Source of the DNA: Vicia villosa
Lineage: Eukaryota > Streptophyta > Magnoliopsida > Fabales > Fabaceae
DNA length: 64,000 nt
Assembly (NCBI RefSeq): GCF_029867415.1
Contig: NC_081183.1
Location: 37,034,655-37,098,654, forward strand
Direction of reading: 5' to 3'
The notes under the pieces were generated by a model, which did no database searches, was not told where the DNA came from, and saw only the letters and a list, made by a program, of their open reading frames with translations. This document shows, in pieces, positions 23,265 through 34,164 of the stretch. The position numbers and the translations under genes were made by a program. The first letter of the stretch is position 1. Every line of letters begins with the position of its first letter.

Positions 23265-23423
23265 CTGCACAGCCCATTTTTCAAGATTACCCTGAGATGG
23301 AATTGAACATCCAAGGTCTAGCTTAAGCTCCTTAAATATATTTACCAAACTAGATGGAACTTTGATTCCCTCGGGTACAGAGAATGAAAGCCTCATTGCT
23401 TGACCAGGCCCATGATAAGGATC
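23265..23423 (-). pseudogene. UNG: Captured exon of uracil-DNA glycosylase
   Basis: A single exon of exactly 159 bp (53 codons) lies between a TTTTAG acceptor and a CAG/GTAACT donor. It begins [20 protein letters not shown], the conserved family-1 UNG catalytic motif in which Asp activates water and DPYH lines the uracil pocket. It continues [20 protein letters not shown] and [13 protein letters not shown]. The frame is fully open; one visible change is Arg where the family usually has Gly after GQAM. The rest of the enzyme, including the uracil-binding Asn and the Leu loop, is missing. The protein normally removes uracil from DNA in base excision repair. As an isolated exon it cannot make an enzyme. 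Confidence 0.88.
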
Positions 23424-23545
23424 CTAAAATAAACCAATACCAAATTCAAATACAAATTAGAGATAGAAAACTAAAGAGAAATACATATTAAAATTCGCAA
23501 GCCATGCCAAGTATCACAGCCTTGACAGAATGAAAAGGAGCAGTA

Positions 23546-24365
23546 TTAAGACTTTTTCACTGTCCAATTGTTCTGCCAATTCTTTCTGCTTCTGTTTCAG
23601 TAAACTCAAATCATTTTCAAGCTTACTTAATCTTTCTTTAGAAGCCTTGTCAGTGTCATTTTTCAAAGAGAGTTTTTCCATCTCCAGTTTCAAGACTGCT
23701 CTATCTATCTCATCCAACTCTGTAGGCTTAGAGGTGATCTCCATCTTCAGTTTTGCAGCAGCTTCATCGACAAGATCAATAGCTAAAAGGAATAAATTTA
23801 ATTACGTATCAGAATCAACAAATCAAACAGAAAACTTTCCAACCTGATGGCATCAAGTGACTACTTTTAACTTCTAAAACATAATAACCACAAAGATCTG
23901 AAGTCTTAAGAGAGGGAGATAAGAGAGAATTTCATTATGCAAAGCTTTTTACTTTAGTAGGATTAAAAAATCCAAAATAGTAAAGTGAACAGAAAAATAA
24001 ACTGTTATAATAAGTCAACTCTGGTCATATAAATGCTAAGGTGTCAAAATCTACCTTTGTCTGGTAGGAAGCGTTCTGTGATGTATCGATCTGCAAGGAC
24101 TGCAGCTGATACAAGTGCACTGTCAGATATTTTGACTCCATGATGCAATTCATAGCGCTCGCGCAACCCTCGAAGAATGGATATTGTATCTTCAACAGAT
24201 GGTTGACAGCAAAATACTTGTTGAAATCTACGCTCAAGTGCAGGATCCTTCTCAATATATTTTCTATATTCATTCAACGTAGTTGCTCCTATACATCAAT
24301 GTTCCCCCCTTCAAAGCATTGGCTTCAACAAGTTTCCAGCATCCATTGCAACACTTGTAGCTCCT
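23546..24365 (-). pseudogene. Captured fragment of a ClpB/HSP101-family chaperone gene, two exons
   Basis: Exon A (24365-24055) encodes AMDAGNLLKPM, then after two in-frame stops [40 protein letters not shown] and ..[13 protein letters not shown], closing at an AAAG/GTAGAT donor. After a 272-bp intron with a TTTTAG acceptor, exon B (23782-23546) encodes AIDLVDEAAAKLKMEITSKP, TELDEIDRAVLKLEMEKLSL and the coiled-coil-like KQKQKELAEQLDSEKVL, where similarity stops. This is the end of nucleotide-binding domain 1 plus the start of the M-domain of ClpB. The sequence resembles organellar CLPB3/CLPB4 more than cytosolic HSP101. Stops at about 24325 and 24310 and the missing ends make it a pseudogene fragment. 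Intron retention shows DNA-level capture. Confidence 0.88.
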
Positions 24366-24960
24366 ATTAGTTAACCAAATGACAAAAACACCATATTACT
24401 AATTAGTTAATTCAAGAGCTGGAACAGAACTAAGATGGAGGATGATTGATGAATTAAAATATCACGCTAATCTGGTTAAAAGTGCAGGCAATCATCAAAG
24501 GCAAATGTACAAGCTTTGAAACAGAATATTTGGTATTTAACTAATTAAAATGTTGATTATAGAGTGCAGACAGCTGTTTACTGCATTACTAATTAAAAGG
24601 TTCAAATTTGTTAACCTTAATAGCTAATTAACTTAACTATTAGCCTAAAACTGTTTTCACATTGCCTAACCATTCAGAATTTCCAAACCCAACTGGTATG
24701 ACAGACTCCCCTTCAAAATTAACATCACCTTACCAATTCAGCTTGTGGCATTTCAACAAACAGCTTGTTTACGAGTTATACTCAAAATCCACCTAATAAA
24801 CTCACTGGCATTTCAACAAACAGTTTATTTACAAAAATCACCCAAGTTTATAATCAATGTAACTTAAAATCAGTAAAAACCCTACCAATTGAATAAACTC
24901 ACCAACTAACCTGGCTCTATAATAGATATAGAAATAAAAAACGTCAAACCGAGTTGAAAG

Positions 24961-25152
24961 ATGAATTTACTTGAGTTGAAAAAGCTAGGGTTACGAGATT
25001 CGATCGGAGGTTGCGATTGCGAGAGTTCAGATTGTTCCAAAGAAAGTGAAACAACTCCTAGAATTGAGATGCTCGAAATGGATGTGACACCATCGACAAT
25101 GAGGTTTCACGACGTTGTAGAAGCACTTGACGGTGATGACTCGCGATGGTGA
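24961..25152. other. Block conserved among CACTA elements, possible 5' transcript region
   Basis: The segment around 24985-25045 resembles 17270-17330 in element 1 (GATCG..GGTTG...TTGCGAG.GTTCAGATT...). GAATTGAGATGCTC..ATGGA.GTGACAC at 25058-25091 recurs at 822-855 in the leftmost element. A plus-strand open frame of 63 codons exists here, but no similarity to a known protein is evident. Conservation in three elements points to an element-encoded 5' region rather than to host cargo. Confidence 0.35.
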
Positions 25153-25764
25153 CTAGACAGAGATTCAGTGCAACCTTCTTGTGGATGGAGACCAGGCGAT
25201 TCACGACAGTGAGAAGAGAGAAACAAAATTTCAGATTGAAACAGGATTAGGCTTTTCTCTCTCTATTCTCTATGTTAATAATTAATATATTTTAGAAATA
25301 AAATACAAATTAATATATGTCCAAAAATATGTTGGTTTGTTGATTATGATACAAATTAGTGAATTGTCTCTAGATTCAATTCATGTTTAAGTAAAAATAA
25401 TTTATAAATTCAAAATTCTATATAAAATTTGATATTTTAACAAGAGTTTAGAGTAGGATTTCTAAAATGAAAACTTTATAATAATTAACAATTGAATAAA
25501 TATAATTTTCAATAACACAAAATATTTTGTATATTTGATAAATAAGATTAAATTTAAAATTTTGAAATAATTTTAAAATATATTAAAGGAAAAAAATGAT
25601 ATTTAAAGAGAAATTTATAAATTATATATAATTTTGTTCCAGTAAAATATTTTCAAATGGTTGATTATTTGGTCCAATATAAGATAGATAGTAGTTTCCT
25701 ACTCTAGAAATTTTATCAAAATTTTTTTTCAATTTTTTATATATTTTTTAAATTTTATTTTGTC

Positions 25765-25838
25765 CACTGCCATATGGAGCGAATCCATAACCTTTTGAGT
25801 AGTAGTGAAAGCCTTAACCATTAGGCTATTTGTGTTTC
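25765..25838 (-). repeat. Possible tRNA-related (SINE-like) fragment
   Basis: On the minus strand, a box-A-like TAGCCTAATGGTTAAGGC is followed after about 20 bp by a weak box-B-like GGTTATGGATTCGCTCC. There is no convincing tRNA fold. It is inside CACTA element 2. Confidence 0.25.
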
Positions 25839-26014
25839 TTGTTTAATACTTTGTATCAAAATGTATATGTTACATAACTAATATTTATTTTCCAAATAGA
25901 ATTTACATGAATATTATTCAACCATATTTAATATACTCATTTTACATATTTACATAACTAATATTTTAATTTGGGCGTGGTGTCTAAAAGATCTACGAGA
26001 TGCATTGAGAAATC

Positions 26015-26310
26015 GTCAACCATGTTTGGGGTTGTTTTTCACGTAGTCGCCACTCCATACGGCGCCACCTACTTTTAAAAAAAAATTAAGTTACCTACGG
26101 TAAAATATTTTAATGTCCGATCTGCAGATAAATTCGTACGTAAATCCGTATGTAACAATAAATCCACGAGTTATTGAATTTTTAAAAAAAAAAAAAAAAG
26201 AGGCGCAATATAGAATGGTCAAACATAATTATTAAGGTAATATTTTTGAAATACGAGTTACTTATGTATCTTTTTTAAAAACTAGTTATTATAAAAAAAA
26301 TCTTTGATAT
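26015..26310. mobile_element. Degenerate foldback element, older relative of the one at 27054
   Basis: The left part (CATGTTTGGGG.TGTTTTTCACGTAGTCGCCACTCCATACGGCG) and right part (AGAGGCGCAATATAGAATGG...ATTATTAAGGTAATATTTTTGAAATACGAG) match the inner halves of the two arms of 27054-27465 in inverted order. The centre carries CTGCAGATAAATTCG-type repeats. The outer left arm is lost. It lies inside CACTA element 2. Confidence 0.6.
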
Positions 26311-26524
26311 CCATTCTCAAAATTTTGAATACCTTTTATTAATTTTATTTTTCAAATTTTTTATATCTTTTATTTCATTAAAAAATTAAGATGAAAATTT
26401 AAAATAACACAATTCACATTAAAATATTAATTAATATAATAATATTGAATAATTAACCATTAAATATAATGATTAATTTTTCAAAAAAATTTAGACAAAA
26501 ATTATTATTATTTTAAGAAAATAG

Positions 26525-26859
26525 TTAAATTTGCAGCAAAATCCGCAGGAAATTTTCCTGCGGAATTACCTGCGAATCTTGTATAATAGTTTGGTTTTAG
26601 TAAAACAAATATCCGCAGCAAAATTCGCAGGAAACTTTCCTGCGGATTTACCTGCGAATTTTGAATTATTGTTCCGTTATCTGTTTGAAATATATACGCC
26701 GCAGCAAAATCCGCAGGTATTTCTGCGGAATTTTCTGCCACTTCTAGATCTGCAGGAAATTTTATTTTATTTAAGAAAGTCGCAGGAAAATCCGCAGGTA
26801 AACCTGCGGAATATTTTCTGCAGGAAATTCCGCAGGTAATACGTGTATCTCTAGTAGTG
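26525..26859. repeat. CACTA element 2 right subterminal repeats and terminus
   Basis: Paired CCGCAGG..CCTGCGG palindromes run up to the terminus CTCTAGTAGTG at 26859, followed by the ATT duplication. Confidence 0.85.
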
Positions 26860-27053
26860 ATTGGTATAGGTACTTTGTGCTATACCTAAATAGACAATTT
26901 CCTATGCTTTTTGATTGTCACAAGTTAAATTTTTACTGAATAGTAATGAGAGACCACTTCCATATGATATATGGTGTAATCGATTATGGAGCATGTTGGT
27001 CTAACAAAATGAGAGACCACTTCCGTAATCTATTATGCTGAGTAAATTTTTTT
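26860..27053. other. Short intergenic stretch with a 16-bp direct repeat
   Basis: ATGAGAGACCACTTCC occurs near 26947 and again near 27009. Nothing coding is seen. The last T-rich bases may be the target duplication of the next element. Confidence 0.5.
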
Positions 27054-27465
27054 TTAATAACCAAATTTTAAAAAATATATATACAACCAACCCATATTTC
27101 AAGAAAATTACCCCAATAACTATGTTTATGGGTGTTTTCCACGTAGGCGCCATTCCATATGGCGTCTCCTATTTTTTTTAAAATTTTTTTTAATTACCTG
27201 TGGATTTAGTGTTACTTGCGGATTTACCTGCGAAATTATCTCCATTTTAGTCTGCATGTAAATCTGCGGGTAAATTTGCAGGTAAATCCGCAGCTAACGT
27301 TAAATTCGCAGGTAAATCCACAGGTAATTAAAAAAATTTGAAAAAAAAAAAGAGGCGTCATATGGAATGGCGCCCGCGTGTAAAACACCCCAAACATAGT
27401 TATTGGAGTAATTTTCTTGAAATATGGGCTAGTTATGTATATATTTTTTAAAACCTGGTTATTAA
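27054..27465. mobile_element. Long-TIR foldback MITE with CCGCAGG repeats in its centre
   Basis: Arms of about 120 bp (27054-27175 and 27350-27465) are inverted copies: AATAACCAAATTTTAAAAAA... and, reversed, AATAACCAGGTTTTAAAAAA.... AAATTTTTTT flanks both ends (27044-27053, 27466-27475), compatible with a 9-10-bp Mutator-type duplication, though it is low-complexity. The middle (27190-27330) is a run of TTTGCAGGTAAATCCGCAG-type repeats like those of the CACTA ends. It has no transposase. Confidence 0.7.
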
Positions 27466-27475
27466 AATTTTTTTC

Positions 27476-29550
27476 CATTATACGACCTTTTTTATACACG
27501 TCATATAATATATACTCCCTCTATTTTAAAATAAATGGAGTTTAATGAATTTTTTCACAATGATTAATAAATTATCTTAAAACATTATATTTTTATTAAA
27601 ATAATAACTTTAATAATATGTTAGAATTAGTTGACAAAAGAATACAGTAAAAAAACAAAAAATTATTTTTATATTGAAAAATAAGAATAATGTTTATCTT
27701 CAAATAATTTTTATTTATTAAAATTATTATTTTGAAAAAAAATATTTTTTAGGTTAATCTTATAAAACTATAGTAATTTACCTAACAACCATGGATAAAA
27801 ATTATTTTATAAATAAAATATTTTTGAGTACAATTTGCAAATTTATCAATGTGACTAATTTTCAATCGTTGTTGAGTACATTATCCAAGGGCAATCTAGA
27901 TTATACTCATATAGTATAATACATACGGAAATTAGAAACCCACGGAACACTTTTTTATTATTTTATTTTATTTGCGTATAATAAAATAAATGTTTATTGG
28001 AATAATGAAATAATAGTTAGTCTAAATTATGAAGAGAACAATTTTAATATATAATGTAAATTTTCATTTTCGACATATCACAATTATTTATATGCATTGG
28101 CGGAGTCAGCGCCCGGTCAGGTGGGACAGCTGACAGCTGTTCAGGCTCCGCCAAACCATGTTTTAAGGTTGTTCTCAGTTTCCGTCGACGAAATCGGTGA
28201 GAAAGTATTTGGGCTTTTTTTTTATTCGTCTTTTTCTCTTCTATTTAATTCATGGTTGCTAGATCGTAATTGTGTTTTTGTTGATGATTGATGCTCAATT
28301 CTTGCTACCAAATGTTTTTAAAGTGAAGAGTTTTTCATCTTGTCTAGTGCATAGACACATTAAGTAAAATCGAAAAAAAAAAATTCAATATATTAATCAT
28401 CAAACACATTAAAATACAAAAGTTATCTTGTACTATTCTATACTATTTAGTACTTCTATTCAATATTTTTTATTTTGCAGATCAAATGCACTTTAAATAT
28501 TAACAAAAATTAATTTGAATTTATAAATTTGCAATTTCATAAATATTTAATATTAAAGTAAATTATAAAAAAAAAAAATCATCCCAATTTAGTTAGTTTC
28601 AATATTGTACCTACTTAATATTATAAAAATTATCTGGCTGAGACTAATCATAACTAAATCATGATTCATTTTACTTTGTTCATTGACATTTCTTCCAACG
28701 TGGTACATGTGATTCCATATGGTTCATGTACCGTCTAACCTGGTCAGTAATCAAAGCAAGAAAGGTTTTGTTTCTTCTTTTGGTTCATATGCTTCTTTCC
28801 AAAAGCAATATAACTATTTAATTTAAAGTATACATTGAATAGTATTAATCATTATTTTTCTCATATTATTAGTTATTATATTATCTTATTAAATTTGTAA
28901 TGAAGCTTGGAATTAAGTTAGTAATTAATCAATTTAAGTAGGTTTAATTAATACAATTTAAAATTATAAGTGTATTTTAGTATGGATGTCAAATAGACAA
29001 ATAAAAAAAATCTTTATGATCTATGATCTGTTGATTTGGCAAAGATTTTGAAAATATCTCAATGGATTTAAAATAAAAGACCTATAAGAAGTAACGACGA
29101 AAATTTTGAAAGATACGCAAAGAAAGAATAACGTTTTCGACATTCTGTTTAGAAAAGATAATGTGACAAACGTCTAATGAAGTGGCACGGCGAGATACCC
29201 TTCCCATTAGTTATTCATTATATCCACATTGACATTTTTCATTAATTACCATTTTGGAGTTAAATTTTAAAAACCGAAAATTTAAAATTGTAGTACCAGT
29301 AATAAATATTTATCATGTATTGTTAAAGTAATTTATTTTAAAATATAATTTTTAAAATAATTTGTATTTTAAAACATTTAAAAATATTATTTTAAAAAAT
29401 ATTTATTTAAAAATTTTCTAATACATAACATTTCTAAATAACTATTACATAATAGATAAATAAATATTATTTTAAATTTTATTAAATATAAATAAATATT
29501 AAATAATAAATTAATATTATTAAATTTGACGTATGAAATAATAAAATAAA
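27476..29550. other. AT-rich intergenic DNA with transposon-end scraps
   Basis: No gene is supported. At 27515-27545 CTCCCTCTATTTTAAAATAAATG resembles one end of a Stowaway MITE whose other end I cannot find. At 28095-28155 a GC-rich block (GGCGGAGTCAGCGCCCGGTC ... CAGGCTCCGCC) resembles the CAGTGGCGGAGCC ends of hAT elements with TTF-type transposases and may be a terminal fragment. A 64-codon open frame starting there (28097) has no recognisable similarity. Confidence 0.5.
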
Positions 29551-29666
29551 GAGTTAATAGTAATTCACCCCTGTAATGTTAGCGAATTTTGTTTTTTCCC
29601 CCTCCCTAACGGTGGGGGTAAACCGAAACACGTTCATATTACAGGGACATAAACTACTATTAACCC
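29551..29666. mobile_element. 116-bp Mutator-type MITE with 9-bp target duplication
   Basis: It begins GAGTTAATAGTAATTCA and ends ACTACTATTAACCC in inverted orientation, with CCCTGTAATGTTAGCG matched imperfectly by CGTTCATATTACAGGG. TAAATAAAA-like flanks are an exact 9-bp repeat, TAAAATAAA, at 29542-29550 and 29667-29675. Confidence 0.8.
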
Positions 29667-29696
29667 TAAAATAAAAGTATAAGTGTGAATATATAT

Positions 29697-29892
29697 ACCA
29701 AAGTGTCAAAGATTAATTTGACACTAAATTTCAACCGTTAATAGTACTCAATCAAATTGTTATATAAATAGTCTATTTTTTAGGAGAAAAATAAGCTATA
29801 TATTTTTTTTTATTATTTTATTTCATTTAGTATCACCGTTTGATCAATTCTTTTAACGGTTGAGATTTAGTGTTAAATTAAACTTTGACACC
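29697..29892. mobile_element. MITE with imperfect inverted arms
   Basis: ACCAAAGTGTCAAAGATTAA (29698 on) is mirrored by TTAAACTTTGACACCTTAGT at the other end, and TTTCAACCGTTAA by TTAACGGTTGAGATTT. The centre is AT-rich. I could not settle the target duplication. Confidence 0.6.
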
Positions 29893-29913
29893 TTAGTTTC
29901 ATTTGATCATATC

Positions 29914-29915
<2 letters not shown>

Positions 29916-30005
<90 letters not shown>
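29916..30005. repeat. (AT)n microsatellite, about 90 bp
   Basis: An uninterrupted AT dinucleotide run lies just before the left end of the hAT relic. Confidence 0.97.
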
Positions 30006-30007
<2 letters not shown>

Positions 30008-30239
30008 ACAAACAAAACAACTAGTCTAGTGGAGGCATATTATGGATGAAGTGAAGGCAGTGGCAGAGAAAAAAAAACTTTAAAGCCTGTGCAAAAATTT
30101 AAAGATTGTAAATTCACATTGTATATAATATATAAATAGTCATTAATTAAAATAAAAGAGACTCGTCATTTTATCAACAAAAGTATAATTTAAAATAAAA
30201 GAGATGAAACATAACCTTACAATAGCGGGTTAAACAAAA

Positions 30240-32648
30240 TCACGAGGCAAATGTCCTTTCTGAGACTTTTTTTGCAATGAAAATTTGAATAATATCAATA
30301 TCATCAAGTGACTTGAATATCTCCTGCTTGGTGTAACATACCATCAAGTCATTGAACCACACATCATTGATCTTATTGCGCAATTTAGACTTGATAATCT
30401 TCATTGCTGAAAAAGCTCTTTCAACCGATGCTATAAACACCGACAATATCAAAGCTAACTCAATAAGTTTGTAAACCAATGGAAATACCAAATGTTTCTT
30501 AGTTTGAACCATCTTCATAGCCAAACTTTAAACATCTTCACAAGTGGAAAATGTAGCATTTCCTTTCACTTGAAGAACATAAGTGTCAAGTTAATCCCTT
30601 ATTGCTCCGCAGTCATCATTAAAAAAGTCTGCATTATAAATATCAGCAAGACAAGCAAGCTTATCAACATCAAACTTGGAGAGAGAGTTCTTGGGGTCAA
30701 GACATGAGAAGTAATCAAGGATAATGTTACTTCCTTCACTAAAGCGGTGATCCATCTCCACACATATTTTTTCAATAGTAACATAAAAAATCTCTGCACG
30801 GTAATGATGAAGATTAGTGATAGTCCTCTCTTCTACCCTTGAACGAGCCCGAACTGGTATTTCGTCATCCATATTTAGAACCGGTATATCTCTAGAAACA
30901 CAAAATTCTTGGACATCGGCAAATAAACTATCCTAACCGCTCTCTCATTTTGGCTAGCCGAGCTTTGACATCATCAACTAATTCCATGGCAATCACAATA
31001 TTAAGATCTTTTCTTTGCAAGACATTTGAAAGCTCGTTTGTGATACCAAACAAATTTAACATTAACTTCAAAATAAATGCAAATTTAAAGCTCTCCATTT
31101 TTTCTATCAAACCCGCTGCTTGAGATGGTCCACGTCCATATTCATCAACCATAATAAGCACCTTTAACATGAAGGACCACATTTGATCCAAACGAATCAA
31201 TGTAGTATTATGTGAACCCCATCTAGTATCCCCTGGTTTAGTGAGACTATATGATTGGTGCAATCCCCTTCCTATAGATATCTCACCACTCTCAAGCTTA
31301 TTTAAAATATCTTGGTGTTGTGCCTCCGTCAAAGCATCTCTCCTCTTACAAGATGCACTTGTTGTGGTCACAATCAAGGAGATGTACTCAAATAAATCAT
31401 GAATAGATGAGCAACTACTAGCAACAGACACAACAACCAATTGCAAACGATGATCATAACATTTGACATAGAAAGCATAAGGGTTTTCATCTAGAATCTT
31501 TCTTTGCAAACCATTAAATTCACCTCTCATATTTGAAGCTCCATCATATCATTGCCCTCGTATCCTTGAAATAGATAAATTGTACTTATCAAGAATACCA
31601 TAAAGAGCATCCTTTAATGACTTATATGTAGTATCTTTAACATGATGTAAAGTAATAAATCGTTCCACAGCACTCCCTTTGTCGTTCAAAAATCTAAAAC
31701 AAATTCAACAATTTTACTTGGCGGCATAGAAAATAATAGGTAATAAAAATTAGAAATTGGAAAATACAACTACTAACCTCAACATCACAGTCATGTGCTC
31801 TTTGACGGATATATCACATGACTCATCAATAAGCACGGAGAATTGTATATCGCCAAGTTCTTCCATAATCACATTGGTAACTTCATGTGCACAACACTTT
31901 ACAAGCTCCTTTTAAATGTCACAAAAAGTCATTGTGCAATTTTTCCACCACGATCAAAATCATCCCTCACTTGTTCATTCGAATATTTTACCCAATATAC
32001 CACCTCTCTAAAATTGCCCTTATTTAGAGAAGTAGAAGATTCATCATGACCACGGAAAGCCATGCCTTGTGCCATGAGATATCTTGAACAATCTATAGAA
32101 CAAGTCAAACAAATCTTATACAATTCTTCTGATTCCTTGGTTGCTTTAGCAAACTTACTTGCTAGACTTTGTCTTGAGTTATATAAACTATTATGACTAC
32201 CAACGTGATCTTTCACGCTTTTAGATGCATGCTTCCAATCTCTATATCTGCTTTTAGTGAAGACTTCAAAACCAAAGTGCTCGGCCCTCCCGGGTTGCTT
32301 AAAGAGAAAGCAATAAAAATAATAAGTTGCATCCTTGGTCTCACTGTATTCTAACCATGTGTAATTCTTATACCATGATTTACTAAATTCTCTAGAAACA
32401 CTTCCAAATGGAGTACGAGGAAAGCTTGGCAAATCTGGTTGCATTGGTCCCTTCAATATATATGCCCTCCTCACTTGATCTTGAATATTCAGAGCATACT
32501 CATTAATTTGTTTCCTATAACCTGGATCACGCACAATCTCATTTGGGTTAAACTCATTAATCACATTAGGTGGTGGTTCTAATTCGGCTTCCAATTACGC
32601 AACATTCTCATTCTCAATACTTGCTCTATCAACCAAAAATCTTCTCAT
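30240..32648 (-). pseudogene. hAT-family transposase with TTF zinc finger, pseudogene
   Basis: The reading starts at 32648 (MRRFLVDRASIENENVA), meets a stop at about 32596, and continues in 32594-31929. There the TTF-type finger region is seen: PTPFGS-like PRTPFGSVSREFSKSWYKNY, WLEYSETKDATYYFYCFLFK, then GFEVFTKSRYRDWKHASKSV. An intron (about 31694-31780) keeps GT/AG ends. The DUF4371/RNase-H-like part follows (QYDGASNMRGEFNGLQRKIL with a stop inside, then ..DTRWGSHNTTLIRL..). The hAT C-terminal dimerisation region is at 30240-30524 (VERAFSAMKIIKSKLRNKIN, then VWFNDLMVCY). Several stops and frameshifts exclude activity. Confidence 0.85.
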
Positions 32649-33108
32649 CTATGAAATTAAATGATCTTAAGTTAATAATCAATTAACAATTAACAATCAT
32701 AAAAATCAAATTTTAAATGAGAATAGTTTCACAAAATAAGAGTAATTTCTTATGATTTATAAAGAGTAGGAGCAAGAATTATATTATATTCAATTAAAAA
32801 CCATTATAGAAACTAATAAAATTAGATAACCAAAACCTTTATAAAAACCTTTATTGTAAATAATTTATCCATCAATAAATAAATTTGCAAGTGGTATGAT
32901 TCCACTGAAAAATATCTTTTTACTGCTATTATAACTAATACTAGATGCTTATAATATTACTAAATACACATTTTGGTTTTGACTTATGGTCTTTTGGATG
33001 CTGCCAATGTTTTGGTTTTATAACCAATGAATCTTGCAGTGCAGTTTGATCTGACACTTAGCATACACGATGACAAAATATGTTATAAAGTGTAAATATT
33101 TTCCAAAA

Positions 33109-33413
33109 GGCTTAAATGCACTTTTAGTCCCTGTAAGTTAGCGAGTTTTTGATTTTCGTCCTTGTAAGTTATTTTTTTTGGTTTGAGTCCCTATATCTTA
33201 CTTTTTGCTTGAAGTTTAGTCCCTAAGCCAAAATCCGCAGGAAAATCTGCAGGTTACTTGCGGATTTTCCTGCGAAATTTCTTGCGGATTTTGATTTTAA
33301 GGACTAAATCGAACGCGAAAATGAAATATAGGGACTCAAACCAAAAATAATAACTTTGAGGGACGAAAATCAAAAATTCGCTAACTTACAGGGACGAAAA
33401 GTGCATTTAAGCC
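33109..33413. mobile_element. 305-bp Mutator-type MITE with 9-bp target duplication and CCGCAGG core
   Basis: The termini GGCTTAAATGCACTTTTAGT and its inverted copy are long arms (about 100 bp each) containing CCCTGTAAGTTAGCGA. TTTCCAAAA flanks both sides exactly (33100-33108 and 33414-33422). The central 65 bp (33225-33290) is AATCCGCAGGAAAATCTGCA..., then TTGCGGATTTTCCTGCG, the CACTA subterminal motif. There is no coding capacity. It is inserted in the hAT relic. Confidence 0.9.
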
Positions 33414-34164
33414 TTTCCAAAATAATATTTACTGATAAATACTAAAAGTTATAAGAATGATGTAATATTATAATTTCCACGAGATTTTAGATAAACTTAA
33501 AAAAGGTGGGATCCATTTTCACAATGTTATAAACAACTGATACATCTATATAAATTTTTTCTTCTTCTCTGCTACTACTAGGCTGTGTAAAGTTATAAGG
33601 TTTTAAATGGAGGAAGCTAATACAATTTATTTTTGTTGATTTTTTCGAATAAAACCTCAAACAGTTGAAATTAAACAATTACTAACCGAAACAAAAGAGG
33701 GAGGGCGGTAGTCGGAAAAGGACCGGTGTAATCGCTGGCGTTGATGGTGAAAGCTTTATGGTTATTACGGTGCTGCTGTGGTGACAAAGCTTTACTCTTT
33801 TTTTTGTTTCTCTTACCTATTTTTTTGCCCTTCTAATTTTTAACCCTTTCAATTGTTTTGCCCTTTCAATTTCTTGCCCTTTCTTTAATTTTTTCCTTTT
33901 AATATTTTACCCTTTTTTTATTTTTTACCAAATGAATTTGGGCCAGAGCCAGGGAAATTGCCTAGGGTAGCCGAGCCTTGAAACCGCCTTTGAGTAGAGA
34001 TCTTGTGTTCAACCCTTTAGCGGTATTATAATCTTTAAATATTTAGCTTTTAGGATTTAACACCAAAATAATAATTGATAAAAATGTGTCTATTAGAAGA
34101 TGTAATTTATAGTTTCAATAAGAAATTCTATATTCGATAATGTTAAACAAGATTTAACACCATA

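Larger units (their letters stand above)
20532..26859 (-). mobile_element. Complete gene-capturing CACTA (En/Spm) transposon, element 2
   Basis: The left terminus is CACTACTAGAAATACTC. The right terminus, read on the other strand, is CACTACTAGAGATACACG. ATT flanks both sides (20529-20531 and 26860-26862), a perfect 3-bp duplication. Subterminal CCGCAGG/CCTGCGG repeats fill both ends. Its cargo includes fragments of CSI1 (plus strand), uracil-DNA glycosylase and ClpB (minus strand). I see no transposase exons at all. A degenerate foldback element lies near the right end (about 26015-26310). Orientation is assigned from conserved near-terminal blocks shared with element 1 and is tentative. Confidence 0.92.
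30058..33960 (-). mobile_element. Decayed hAT-superfamily element with TTF-type transposase
   Basis: The left end reads CAGTGGCAGAG, close to the CAGTGGCGGAGCC ends of plant hAT elements that carry TTF-zinc-finger transposases. The presumed right end near 33945-33975 reads, on the minus strand, GGCTACCCTAGGCAATTTCC followed by CTGGCTCTGGCCC, a decayed CTGGCTCCGCCACTG-type terminus. A transposase pseudogene fills 30240-32648, and a MITE is inserted at 33109-33413. Target duplications are not recognisable. The right boundary is uncertain by tens of bases. Confidence 0.6.

Noticed and set aside
24961..25152. 63-codon plus-strand frame as a small gene
   Set aside because: The DNA block is conserved between CACTA elements but the frame is not evidently so, and no known protein matches.
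14034..26859. Single 12.8-kb composite transposon
   Set aside because: Each half has its own matching 3-bp duplication, so two independent insertions explain it better.
30492..30707. Plus-strand frames opposite the hAT transposase (also 31843)
   Set aside because: They are antisense shadows of the recognisable minus-strand transposase.
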